Part shown: positions 28,042 through 39,016 of the stretch, piece after piece
Layout of the letters: each line of letters begins with the position of its first letter
How positions within the stretch are numbered: the stretch's first letter is position 1
Assembly (NCBI GenBank): GCA_016710465.1
Contig: JADJVS010000014.1
Location: forward strand, 1,674,001-1,738,000
Source of the DNA: Sulfuritalea sp.
Lineage (GTDB): Bacteria > Pseudomonadota > Gammaproteobacteria > Burkholderiales > Rhodocyclaceae
DNA: 64,000 nucleotides
Direction of reading: 5' to 3'
The notes under the pieces: generated by a model
Database searches by the model: none
What the model was told of the DNA's origin: nothing
Seen by the model: only the letters and a program-made list of their open reading frames with translations
Program-made: the position numbers and the translations under genes

Positions 28042-30342
28042 ATGCTGCGCGCCCGGGGTCTCTTCGTCCGCTATTTGACGTGGATCGGTGCCGCGACCGT
28101 CCTGCCACTGTTGGGGGTCATCGGGGTGCTGTCCTGGCTGGCGTTGCGGGAGGCCGAGCAGGGATTGGTCCGCCTGCACGAGGCGCGGGCGCAGACCATC
28201 GCCGTTCGCGTTGAGACCTTTGTCAGCACGGTGGCCGACGACCTTGGCGCTGGCTTGCGGCTAGCCCACCGGGATGGCGAGCTGCAAGTTCTGCGTCGTT
28301 ACGACGAGGAGTTGTTTCGGCTACTGCGCCGCCATCCTGCCATCACCGAACTGGCTCTGATCGATGCAAGTGGTCATGAGCGCATGGCGCGTTCTCGCTT
28401 CGAGGATGATCGCGTCGAAAGCTGGCGGGACTGGTCTACTCATCCCGCCTTCGTCAGCGTCAATCCAGGCAGCTTCTTTGTCGAGGCGGCCTATTTTTAC
28501 CAGGATTCGGAGCCGCGCACGCGCATCGCGGTGCGTGGCGGCGGGGCGGAGCCATTTACTCTTGTCGCCGAAGTCAGTTTGCGACTGCTGTGGGATCTTG
28601 CCGCCGACAAACGATTCATCGCCGACGGGATTGCCTACGTGACGACGGCGACAGGTACCCTCATCGCCCACCCCGATCGCAATCTGGTGCTGCAGCACCA
28701 GCGCCTGGATCAGTTGTTCGAAGCCGGATCATTCGCCGCAAACTCTGTCATCCCGGCCAGCCTCCAATCCCTGCGCCGCGTCGACGGAGTGCGCGTGGTG
28801 CACACGCGCCTGTCGCTGCCGGCGATCCAAGCATTTCTGGTGCTGGAGCAGGCGCGCGAGGATGCCTATCGACCGGTGCTGGATCTGGTGAGACCCAGTC
28901 TGCTGATCCTTGTACTGGCGCTGCTGTTCGCGCTGGTCGTCAGTGCCCTGCTTGCCCGGCTGATGGTCAGGCCATTGCGTATGTTGCAGGACGGTGCGGC
29001 GCGACTCGGTAGTGGCGATCTCGAACATCGAATTCAATTGACGAGCGACGACGAACTTGGCGATCTGTCCAAGGGCTTCAACAACATGGCTGGCCAATTG
29101 CGCGAGGAACGCTCGTTGCTCGAAACTCGCGTCGCCGAACGCACCGCTGACCTGGCAAAGCGCAAGGACGAAATTGAGACTCTTGCTCAGGCGCTGCAAG
29201 AGAAGAAGGAGGAGGCCGAATCGGCTAGTGCGGCAAAGACCCGATTTCTCGCCGCGGCAAGCCATGACTTGCGCCAGCCGATGCATGCGATCGGTCTTCT
29301 GGTGGGGGTGCTGCATCGCCGTCTGGGTTGCGCGGATGCACCGTCGATTTTGCAAAGCATCCAGTCGTCCGTCGAGGCCATGGAGCGACTGTTTTCCGCT
29401 TTGCTCGACATATCCCGGCTGGATGCCGGAATCGTCCAGCCGCACTTTAGCGAATTTCCGCTGGAGTCGCTGTTTTTCGCCATTGAGGCGGATCTTGGGG
29501 TTCTTGCGCGCGAGAAGGGCATCGAACTGCGTGTGGCGCACACCTCCGCCTGGGTTCGTTCTGATCCTCAGATACTCGAACGCATTGTCCGCAACCTTGT
29601 ATCGAACGCGATACGCTACACGCCGAAAGGAAAAGTCTTGCTTGGCTGTCGTCGTGTCGAGCAAGGCCGAGGACTTGGGCTGCAAGTTATCGATACGGGT
29701 ATCGGTATTGCGACGGAAGATGCTTCTCGCATCTTCATGGAGTTCGTTCAGGTCGGCAATCGGGAGCGCGACCGCACCAAGGGCTTGGGCCTTGGCTTGT
29801 CCATCGTCAAGCGATCGGCGGAGTTGCTGGGCCATCCGCTTGCGGTGCGGTCGACACCGGGGGTCGGTTCGTGCTTTTCCGTCGAGCTTCCGCGTGCGGC
29901 GCGGCATGTTTCAACGAAACCGGGCGCCAATCGGGAAGATGGGTTCGACTTGGCGGGCTGTTTCGTCGCCTTTATTGACGATGACCCGGAAATTCGCCTC
30001 GCGATGGCCGCGCTGCTCGAGCTTTGGGAATGCCATGCGGCTATCGCGGGTTCCGCGGACGAGGCGGCGAAAATGCTTTCCGCCCACTTGCGTCAGCCTG
30101 ACGTCATCATCTGCGACTATCGTCTGGCGGAGACGGATGGCATCGCTACCATCGAGAGCCTGCGAGAAGAGTTCGGCGCGGATATACCGGGGTTGGTGGT
30201 TACCGGGAACATCGCGCCGAAGGATTTGGCCCGTATCGACGCGGCGGGTTTGCTGCTGCTGCACAAGCCGATAAATCCGGGCCGCTTGGGGGCGGCCATC
30301 GCCATGGCGATAAGCCGCAGTCAGGCCTCCGTTACCGCTTGA
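28042..30342 (+). CDS. Membrane hybrid histidine kinase (Cache-HAMP-HisKA-HATPase-REC)
   Basis: A 766-residue sensor. TM1 is near 12-35, then a periplasmic Cache-like domain (about 40-280, with FFVEAAYFYQ and TLIAHPD), TM2 near 290-312 and HAMP to about 365. A coiled coil leads to the kinase. The H box is AASHDLRQPMHAIG with H408. The ATPase shows NLVSNAIRYTP, DTGIGI and GLGLGLSI. The C-terminal receiver has D692 (VIICDYRL). This kinase subtype (DLRQPMHA) is often paired with LuxR-type regulators, and one lies next door. Its 3' end overlaps that convergent gene by 22 bp. Confidence 0.9.
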   Translation: MLRARGLFVRYLTWIGAATVLPLLGVIGVLSWLALREAEQGLVRLHEARAQTIAVRVETFVSTVADDLGAGLRLAHRDGELQVLRRYDEELFRLLRRHPAITELALIDASGHERMARSRFEDDRVESWRDWSTHPAFVSVNPGSFFVEAAYFYQDSEPRTRIAVRGGGAEPFTLVAEVSLRLLWDLAADKRFIADGIAYVTTATGTLIAHPDRNLVLQHQRLDQLFEAGSFAANSVIPASLQSLRRVDGVRVVHTRLSLPAIQAFLVLEQAREDAYRPVLDLVRPSLLILVLALLFALVVSALLARLMVRPLRMLQDGAARLGSGDLEHRIQLTSDDELGDLSKGFNNMAGQLREERSLLETRVAERTADLAKRKDEIETLAQALQEKKEEAESASAAKTRFLAAASHDLRQPMHAIGLLVGVLHRRLGCADAPSILQSIQSSVEAMERLFSALLDISRLDAGIVQPHFSEFPLESLFFAIEADLGVLAREKGIELRVAHTSAWVRSDPQILERIVRNLVSNAIRYTPKGKVLLGCRRVEQGRGLGLQVIDTGIGIATEDASRIFMEFVQVGNRERDRTKGLGLGLSIVKRSAELLGHPLAVRSTPGVGSCFSVELPRAARHVSTKPGANREDGFDLAGCFVAFIDDDPEIRLAMAALLELWECHAAIAGSADEAAKMLSAHLRQPDVIICDYRLAETDGIATIESLREEFGADIPGLVVTGNIAPKDLARIDAAGLLLLHKPINPGRLGAAIAMAISRSQASVTA

Positions 30343-30992
30343 TCGAAGCGCAGCCCAAGGCGCCCGGCGGCGACAATGGCCTGGGTGCGGGTGGTGACGC
30401 GGAGCGCCCGCAACACTGCGCCAACGTGTGTCTTGACCGTGCTCTCGGCAAGATTTACCTGGCGACAGATCGACTTGATCGAGTGGCCTTGCAGAACCAG
30501 ATACAGCACGTCGGTCTGGCGCGGGGTCAGTCCCAGGTCGAGCGGACGAATTCCACGGGATGGCGCCGGAAGTACAACTTGCCCTTGGTTGGGCGATGCG
30601 CCGAGAAAGGCGGCAGGAGGCAGATAGATGCCACGCGCAAGTACTATTTGCAGGGCGCCTATCATTGCGTCGGCCGATGCGGTTTTTGGAATGAAGCCCA
30701 TGGCACCGGCATCGATGACCTGGCGGATCGTTGCCGAGTCGTCGGCCGACGAAAGCGCGACGATAGGCCGCTCGCCGAAATGCCTCAGCAGCAGGCCAAT
30801 GCCTTCAAGACCGGAGATGCCCGGCAGACCGATGTCGAGCAGCACGAGATCAGGTGCGGGATTCCTCGGAAGTGCCAAGGCTTCCTCACAGCTACCGGCC
30901 TGTATGAGTTCCAAGTCCTCGGTCAAACGGCCCAGCAGCAAGGCAACGCCTTCCCGAAACAGAACATGATCGTCTACCAGAAGAATTCGCAT
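30321..30992 (-). CDS. LuxR/NarL-type response regulator
   Basis: A 223-residue two-domain regulator. The receiver has D7-D8, phospho-acceptor D53 (LVLLDIGLPG), the Ser of ALSSAD and a Lys in IPKTAS. The DNA-binding domain is LTPRQTDVLYLVLQGHSIKSICRQVNLAESTVKTHV. I chose ATG 30992 because the receiver starts at MRILLVDD. It is convergent with the hybrid kinase, and the two genes overlap by 22 bp tail to tail. It is the likely output for that kinase (inference). Confidence 0.9.
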   Translation of the reverse strand: MRILLVDDHVLFREGVALLLGRLTEDLELIQAGSCEEALALPRNPAPDLVLLDIGLPGISGLEGIGLLLRHFGERPIVALSSADDSATIRQVIDAGAMGFIPKTASADAMIGALQIVLARGIYLPPAAFLGASPNQGQVVLPAPSRGIRPLDLGLTPRQTDVLYLVLQGHSIKSICRQVNLAESTVKTHVGAVLRALRVTTRTQAIVAAGRLGLRFDQAVTEA

Positions 30993-31067
30993 CCAGCCCC
31001 CACGTTTTCTTGTCCGCAACTATACCGCAGGCACTTGCTCATTCTTGATCACGGTTTGCGTGCGTGA

Positions 31068-31088
31068 GTCGGCGCTGGCGGCACGGCA
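31068..31088 (+). repeat. Dispersed repeat, copy 6
   Basis: GTCGGCGCTGGCG then GCACGGCA. It lies in the gap between the LuxR regulator and the moaE remnant. Confidence 0.75.
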
Positions 31089-31192
31089 AGCGCAGGAGCG
31101 CCGATGCCATTCTTGATATGGTTGCGGCTGAGAAAAAAGGGTCTTGTGCACTGAGTGTGGGTCATTTCCCATGCCAATCAAATAGCCGGGAG

Positions 31193-31345
31193 CATCGCGG
31201 CGAGGCTTTCGCCGCCTGCAAGTTCATCATGGACTACCTGAAGACGCGGGCGCCGTTCTGGACGACGGAAGAAGCGCTGGAAGGCGGGCGCTGGGTCGAT
31301 GCCCGTGAAAGCGACGATCAGGCAGCGGGCCGGTGGGACGCTAAA
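31193..31345 (+). pseudogene. Remnant of a second moaE (C-terminal part)
   Basis: This stretch aligns base for base with the last third of the intact moaE (about 19501-19652). The peptide HRGEAFAACKFIMDYLKT then RAPFWTTEEALEGGRWVDAR matches the MoaE C-terminus. I count about 25 differences in 150 positions, mainly at third codon positions. That implies descent from a diverged working copy, not a recent duplication. The catalytic Lys pair of FWKKE is changed to TT. No N-terminal part is present upstream, and the frame runs on into the phasin terminator. It is a dead fragment. Confidence 0.85.
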
Positions 31346-31352
31346 AGCAACA

Positions 31353-31380
31353 ACGGCCGACCGCTTGCGCGGCCGGCCGT
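31353..31380 (-). terminator. Rho-independent terminator of the phasin gene
   Basis: ACGGCCG-A-CCGC and GCGG-C-CGGCCGT form a strong stem with one mismatch and a TTGC loop. On the minus strand it is followed by TGTTGCTTTTAG. It lies 25 bp beyond the phasin stop. Confidence 0.75.
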
Positions 31381-31405
31381 CCCTGGGGCTCCTCCTCCCT
31401 GAGTG

Positions 31406-31921
31406 TTACTTGCGCTTGGCGCTGGCCTTCTTGACCGAGTCGCCGACGCTGTTCATCGCGGCGGTGGAGGTCTTGGCGATCTGCTCGAAAGCCTGGTTGG
31501 CGGTGGCGATCGCCTGCTGGAAGGACTCCATCATGTTCGGTGTCTGGCCCGGCAGGTTCTTCATGAAGGCCTGGAAGGACTCGGCCATGTCCTGACTGCC
31601 CGAGGCGAGCTGCTCCGTGATCAGGCGCGCAAATTCGGCGCGGGCGCCATTGCCGATCTCGGCGATCTGCTGGGCGGCGGCGACCATGCGCTGGGTGGTC
31701 TCCTGAGCATACTGGGTGCGCAGTTGCATCATCGCCTGCGGGTCGCGGGCGGCGGTCTGGGCCTTGGCGTTCTCGACGCCGGACTGGAACATCTCTTTCG
31801 CCAGTTCGGTCTGCAGGGCCATGATGCGCTGCGAGTTCTCGATCGAAAGCTGCGCCAGGCGCATGGCGGCTTCCATGTTCTTGCGCTGCAATTCGCTGAA
31901 TTGTTCGACTTTGCCTGCCAT
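31406..31921 (-). CDS. Phasin family protein
   Basis: A 171-residue, Gln/Ala-rich, helical protein without a signal peptide. It matches the phasin_2 pattern: opening FSELQRKNMEAAMRLAQLSIENSQRIM, central QTELAKEMFQSGVENAKAQ and a basic tail (KKASAKRK). Phasins coat polyhydroxyalkanoate granules and control their size. No PHA synthase or depolymerase gene is in the window. The gene is monocistronic, with a clear terminator. AGGAGAAGG lies before the ATG. Confidence 0.88.
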   Translation of the reverse strand: MAGKVEQFSELQRKNMEAAMRLAQLSIENSQRIMALQTELAKEMFQSGVENAKAQTAARDPQAMMQLRTQYAQETTQRMVAAAQQIAEIGNGARAEFARLITEQLASGSQDMAESFQAFMKNLPGQTPNMMESFQQAIATANQAFEQIAKTSTAAMNSVGDSVKKASAKRK

Positions 31922-32082
31922 GATCCTTCTCCTGTGATTGTTTCCAAAGATTCAATGTAACACCAATGGCTTACGAGACCCTGACCTATGTCAAGGGGAA
32001 GCCCTTTCCTTGCCGGGTGTTGTTTCCGCGGCGCGAACGGCGGATACTTGCCGGAGTCATTTGACGTGACAAAGGATCAGAC

Positions 32083-32442
32083 ATGAAGCTTGTTGGCATC
32101 GCGCTGGTGGTCCTGGTGGCCCTGGAGCACCTGTATTTCCTGTACCTGGAGATGTTCCTGTGGACAAAACCCAAGGGTTTGAAAATATTCGGCAATTCCG
32201 CGCAAAAGGCGGAGGACTCGAAGGTGCTGGCGGCCAACCAGGGGCTCTATAACGGCTTCCTTTCCGCCGGCCTGTTCTGGGGCCTGGCCTATCCGGGTGC
32301 GACCGGCATGCACATCCAGATGTTCTTCCTCGCCTGCGTGATCGTCGCCGGCATCTACGGCGGCATGACGGTCAAGCCGCGCATCATGTACTTGCAGGCC
32401 GGACCGGCCCTGCTTGCCTTGCTGGCCATCCTGGCCATTTAG
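32083..32442 (+). CDS. DUF1304 membrane protein
   Basis: A 119-residue protein with four predicted membrane helices (about 3-22, 50-70, 76-96 and 100-118). It carries the DUF1304 hallmark LEHLYFLYLEMFLW near the N-terminus and NQGLYNGFLSAG in the middle. The function of the family is unknown. It is followed 9 bp later by the catalase-like gene and may be cotranscribed with it. AAAGGATC precedes the ATG. Confidence 0.85.
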   Translation: MKLVGIALVVLVALEHLYFLYLEMFLWTKPKGLKIFGNSAQKAEDSKVLAANQGLYNGFLSAGLFWGLAYPGATGMHIQMFFLACVIVAGIYGGMTVKPRIMYLQAGPALLALLAILAI

Positions 32443-32451
32443 GAGCGCGCC

Positions 32452-33435
32452 ATGGCCGAGCCGAGCACTGCGTGGAAGGAAAGCATTGCCGACGACGAAG
32501 CGGCGCGCCATGCTGGCTATGCGCGCGATTTCGCGCTGATCCAGGCGACCAAGTCGGCGAAATACGGCAAGGGCAGGGCTCTGCACCGCAAACAGCAACT
32601 GGGGCTCAAGGGTTCGTTCGAGGTGCTGGACAATCTGCCGCGGGCTGCTCGCCATGGCGTGTTTGCAACGCCCGGGACCTTTGACGCCTGGGTACGGCTG
32701 TCCAACGGCGGACCGGATCGGCAGGCCGACCACAAGCCCGATGTGCGCGGTTTTGCGTTCAAGCTCAAAGGCGTGAGCGGCCCCGGTGCGCTGGGATCGG
32801 GGCCGACCGAGGCCCAGGATTTCCTGCTCATCAACCACCCGGCCTTTGCCTTCGCCGGGGCCGACGAGTTCGTCGGCCTGGCGAAGCACCTGGTGCAAGG
32901 TCCGGGCGCCTTGTTGGGCTATCTGATCCGACGCTATGGGGTATTCGGCGCGATGCGCATGATGAAGCGCCTGGGGGCGACCTTCAAGCGCCCGTTTTCA
33001 GGTTTCGCCACCGAAGACTTCCATTCCGCCGCGCCCATCGCCTGTGGCCCCTACGCGGCTCGGGTGCGCCTGCTGGCAGCCAGCAGCGAGCCTCGTCCCG
33101 GCGCTTCCGGTGACTGGTCGGGCGACTTCATGCATAGGCTGGCGCAGGGGGCCTTGCGCTTCGAACTGCAACTGCAATTCTTCGTCGACGAGCAGCGCAC
33201 GCCGATCGAGGATGCCTCGGTCGATTGGCCGCAGGATGTGGCGCCCTATGTCACGGTCGGGGTGCTGACCCTGCCGCCGCAGGATCCATCGGTGCCTCGG
33301 GGGCGCGAACTGGCGGCGGCGATCGAAGCCGCCGCCTTCGACCCGTGGAATGCGCTGATGGATCACCGCCCGCTGGGTGAGGTGATGCGGGCACGCAAGG
33401 TGGTTTATTTCCAGAGCCAGCAGGGGCGCCGCTAG
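32452..33435 (+). CDS. Catalase-family heme peroxidase-like protein
   Basis: A 327-residue, single-domain catalase relative. It keeps the distal-His region (GRALHRKQQLGLKGSFEV), the NADPH-less core motif VRLSNGGPDRQADHKPDVRGFAFKL and the C-terminal heme-Tyr region (DHRPLGEVMRARKVVYFQSQ). It has no signal peptide, unlike SrpA-type proteins. It is much shorter than true catalases. Members usually act as organic peroxide-dependent peroxidases, or have no known substrate. Confidence 0.83.
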   Translation: MAEPSTAWKESIADDEAARHAGYARDFALIQATKSAKYGKGRALHRKQQLGLKGSFEVLDNLPRAARHGVFATPGTFDAWVRLSNGGPDRQADHKPDVRGFAFKLKGVSGPGALGSGPTEAQDFLLINHPAFAFAGADEFVGLAKHLVQGPGALLGYLIRRYGVFGAMRMMKRLGATFKRPFSGFATEDFHSAAPIACGPYAARVRLLAASSEPRPGASGDWSGDFMHRLAQGALRFELQLQFFVDEQRTPIEDASVDWPQDVAPYVTVGVLTLPPQDPSVPRGRELAAAIEAAAFDPWNALMDHRPLGEVMRARKVVYFQSQQGRR

Positions 33436-33502
33436 CCGGGGATTGAATTCCTGCGGGGAATCACCATGTTCAGCCCAATGATAATTTCCTGGGGCTGATG
33501 CC

Positions 33503-36097
<2,595 letters not shown>

Positions 36098-36174
36098 AAC
36101 CGGCGTGTGTCTGCCGATACCCGCCCTGGGCCGTTGGTTTGCCCATTCTTTCCTGCGTGAAATTAAAGGAGGAG

Positions 36175-37425
36175 TCAGGCTGGCGTTTCAAGCATCTTCA
36201 CCGGAAACAGCATCGTAAATGTGGTTCCACTGCCGAGTTCAGTTTCGGCGAAAACCGCGCCATGATGGTTTTGCGCAATGCCAAACACCGCCGCCAGCCC
36301 CATGCCGGTACCTTTCCCTTCATCTTTTGTTGTAAAGAAGGGCTCGAACAGGTGTTTGAATGCCTCCGGTTCGATGCCGGTGCCGGTATCCGCAACGGAT
36401 ACGCTGGCGAATGTCCCGGTCGGACATGTCAATCCGTGTTTGCGGCAATACGCTTCGGTAACGTCCACGGTCTTTGTAGAAATAGTAAGGGCGCCGCCGT
36501 TTTTCATCGCATCGCGTGCGTTGAGCCCCAGGTTCAAGAGCGCGCTTTTAATCTGATCGACGCCACCGTAAAACTCGGGAAGCTGCGCATCGGCAACATG
36601 CGAAATGGTGATGCTGTGCTTTACCGCACTCGAAAGCAGGGGAATAAGTTCCTCGATCAGCGTGTTGAGGTTGACCGGCCTGACAGGAAATTTCTTTTTG
36701 CGTGAAAAGGCCAGAAGCTGCGATGTAAGTTCTGCCGCGGTTGCAGCGGCCTTCTCCACATTGATAGCCCAGTCGCGCGGCGGCGAATTTGGTTCGAGTT
36801 TCTTGACGAGGAGGGCACTGTACCCAAGAATGATGTTGAGGTAATTGTTGAAGTCGTGCGCAATGCTGCCGGCAAGATGACCGATCGCTTCCATTTTTCT
36901 GGCCTGCGTGAGGAACTCATTGACTTTGTCAAGCTCGCGGGTGCGTGTTTCCACCCGCTGTTCAAGTTCGTTCTGCAGCAGCATGAGTGACGCCTCCGCC
37001 ATTTTTCGCACTTCGATTTCCTTGCGGAGGTCCGCTGCGAGTCTTCCGAAATACCCCAGCAGAAGTGCAACACCGACGTGCACCAAGATACTGATGATCG
37101 CCTCCGGAGGATATGACCTTGTAAATTCAGGGGCGAGTATGAGAAATGCCGTGGATGTCCATAGATGGTTCAAGGCCACCAAGGCGAGGCCGGCGACCGC
37201 GCCGTTTCTCCATGCGATATAGCTGACGAATACTATCCCTATGGTCGAAAGCGCCGAAGAGCGGACGAAGTGAAGGGCGACGTAAAGCAGCACAAAATAG
37301 ACAAGCGAAAATGCAAGAATGACACCGGCAAGGACAAGGGTCTGTTGTCGCGGCCTGTTCCTGCTCTCGGGAATATCCGGTGTTCCAAATCCGGATTGTT
37401 CGGGGTTCTTGCCAGATTCCATCAA
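36175..37425 (-). CDS. Membrane histidine kinase, HDFNN type
   Basis: A 416-residue sensor kinase. Its N-terminal domain has about four hydrophobic helices between residues 28 and 125, with no periplasmic sensor. A coiled coil follows, then the H box GSIAHDFNNYLNIILG, N box NLGLNARDAM and G boxes DTGTGIE and GKGTGMGLA. No receiver is attached or adjacent. Base composition is visibly less GC-rich than its neighbours, near one half by eye, and A/T-ending codons are frequent, suggesting acquisition. The 264 bp upstream up to the FkbM gene contain no convincing gene and may hold its promoter. Confidence 0.88.
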   Translation of the reverse strand: MMESGKNPEQSGFGTPDIPESRNRPRQQTLVLAGVILAFSLVYFVLLYVALHFVRSSALSTIGIVFVSYIAWRNGAVAGLALVALNHLWTSTAFLILAPEFTRSYPPEAIISILVHVGVALLLGYFGRLAADLRKEIEVRKMAEASLMLLQNELEQRVETRTRELDKVNEFLTQARKMEAIGHLAGSIAHDFNNYLNIILGYSALLVKKLEPNSPPRDWAINVEKAAATAAELTSQLLAFSRKKKFPVRPVNLNTLIEELIPLLSSAVKHSITISHVADAQLPEFYGGVDQIKSALLNLGLNARDAMKNGGALTISTKTVDVTEAYCRKHGLTCPTGTFASVSVADTGTGIEPEAFKHLFEPFFTTKDEGKGTGMGLAAVFGIAQNHHGAVFAETELGSGTTFTMLFPVKMLETPA

Positions 37426-37689
37426 TTGCGGTCCTTGCTATCCGATGGATTTCAAAACTCGATCAGCGGCCAGATCGCGGATTTTATTCGTTCAGTAAGG
37501 CGTTGGAAGTCAGTAGTGGATTCAGGACCGGGTACACCGTCGATCCTTATGTCACGAAGGTGAAGCGGCGGCTCGTCGCGCTCAACCGCCGCATCGAGTT
37601 CGAGGGCCTGAGGGCCCTTGCCTGGGCACTGCGCATTAGTTCGCCACCATTGCCGGCCACCCCGTCGCCTCAACCGGGCAGCCGACTGC

Positions 37690-38793
37690 TCAGTCCTCCG
37701 GCACGGCGAAGAGTACCGTCTCCTCGTAGTGGATGGTGTAGTGGTCGAGGTGGAAGCGGTAATGCGGATGCCGCTCGCGCAGGTAGAGCGGAATCTCGAA
37801 GAAGTCGCCGGGCTTGTGGTAAAGCGAAATGGCCAGCTTGGGCCGCAGCGTGTCCAGCGTGTGGGCCGCCCCCTGCAGGGCCGCCAGCTCGTAACCTTCG
37901 ACGTCGAGCTTGATGAAGTCCATCTTGCCGATGCCCTGCGAGGCAATGAAATCGTCGATGGTGATCACCGGCACGGCATGCTCGATCGAGGCCAGCGAGA
38001 ACCCGGGATTGGCGATGCCGCTCAGCGACGGATCGATCTGCGCGACATGGTTGGTCATCGCGCCGAGCCCGTTGGGCACGATGTACACCCGCTCTTCGAG
38101 CAGGTTCTGGTCGATGTTGCGGGCGATCACCTCGTGGTGCTGGGGCAACGGCTCGAAGGCGAACACGCGGCCTTCCGGGCCGGCGGCGCAGGCGAACAGC
38201 ACCGCGGTGTCGCCGAAGCAGGCGCCGCCGTCGATCACATAGTCGCCCGCCGCCGGCGCCACCCGCACGCCGTCGCGGTTGAAGAAGTACTGGCGGTGGT
38301 CGCCGTGGCCGAGCGCGTAGGCGACGTTCCCGGTCCAGGCATCGAGGGCGACAGGCTCGCCATCGGTGGGCACGTTCTCATGGTGGCGGATCGGCCCGAA
38401 CAGGCCCTCAAACTGGATCGGCGAGGGCCCGGTTTCGTAGCCGGCCGCGCGGGCATACATCTCGTCGAGGGTCTTCGCCGTGAAATCCTCGCGCAGGCGC
38501 AGATGCAGATGGCCGAGGCAGCGGTAGAGCATCAGCTTGTAGAACAAGGCCTGCGAATGGCCGTCGGCAAAGAGCTGCGAGGCGGCGATGAACTTGTCGA
38601 GATGCGTGATCACGAAATCAAGGTAGGCTGCCAGCCGCTTGACGTCCACCATGCGCGAACGATCGACGCCGTCGAAACCGAAGCGGTACTTGTCGAAGTT
38701 GTCGGCGACCTCCTGATACCGGTAGCCGTAGAGGTCCTGCAACAGCTCGCCGCGAAACTGCGCCACCATGTCGCGGCCGTTGGCTGGTTCCAT
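37690..38793 (-). CDS. FkbM family methyltransferase
   Basis: A 367-residue protein. The SAM-binding FkbM domain occupies roughly the last 220 residues: DYVIDGGACFGDTAVLFA (motif I), VFAFEPLPQHHEVIARNI, ITIDDFI and MDFIKLDVEGYELAALQGA. The N-terminal 150 residues are helical and unrecognised. I chose the ATG at 38793 because GGAAACAGGG lies directly before it. Such enzymes O-methylate sugars or small molecules, often in surface polysaccharide loci. No glycosyltransferase is nearby here, so the target is unknown. Confidence 0.88.
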   Translation of the reverse strand: MEPANGRDMVAQFRGELLQDLYGYRYQEVADNFDKYRFGFDGVDRSRMVDVKRLAAYLDFVITHLDKFIAASQLFADGHSQALFYKLMLYRCLGHLHLRLREDFTAKTLDEMYARAAGYETGPSPIQFEGLFGPIRHHENVPTDGEPVALDAWTGNVAYALGHGDHRQYFFNRDGVRVAPAAGDYVIDGGACFGDTAVLFACAAGPEGRVFAFEPLPQHHEVIARNIDQNLLEERVYIVPNGLGAMTNHVAQIDPSLSGIANPGFSLASIEHAVPVITIDDFIASQGIGKMDFIKLDVEGYELAALQGAAHTLDTLRPKLAISLYHKPGDFFEIPLYLRERHPHYRFHLDHYTIHYEETVLFAVPED

Positions 38794-39016
38794 CCCTGTT
38801 TCCTTTTCTGGTTTCTCGCCGAAGCGATGCGCCCTCCGTGCAGGCATCGTAACCCATCTGGACGATTTCGCCCCGAGGCGATGGTTCCTGTCGCATCGGC
38901 GAAGAGCCTGGCCGATCTACCCAGCTTTTCGAACCAACAACCTGAATCCGCGCGCGGAAAAGAAGTTTGCCTGAAGGCCGCGCGGCCACATCAAGCGGCG
39001 GTAGTCGAGAGCCTGA

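Noticed and set aside
33436..33502. Sigma-32 promoter for clpB
   Set aside because: TTGAATT and CCCAATGA are present but 24 bp apart, beyond the usual spacing.
37426..37689. A short coding remnant (frame with YVTKVKRRLVALNRRIEF) beside the FkbM gene
   Set aside because: No start, no family match and no homologous neighbour could be recognised, so I did not annotate it.
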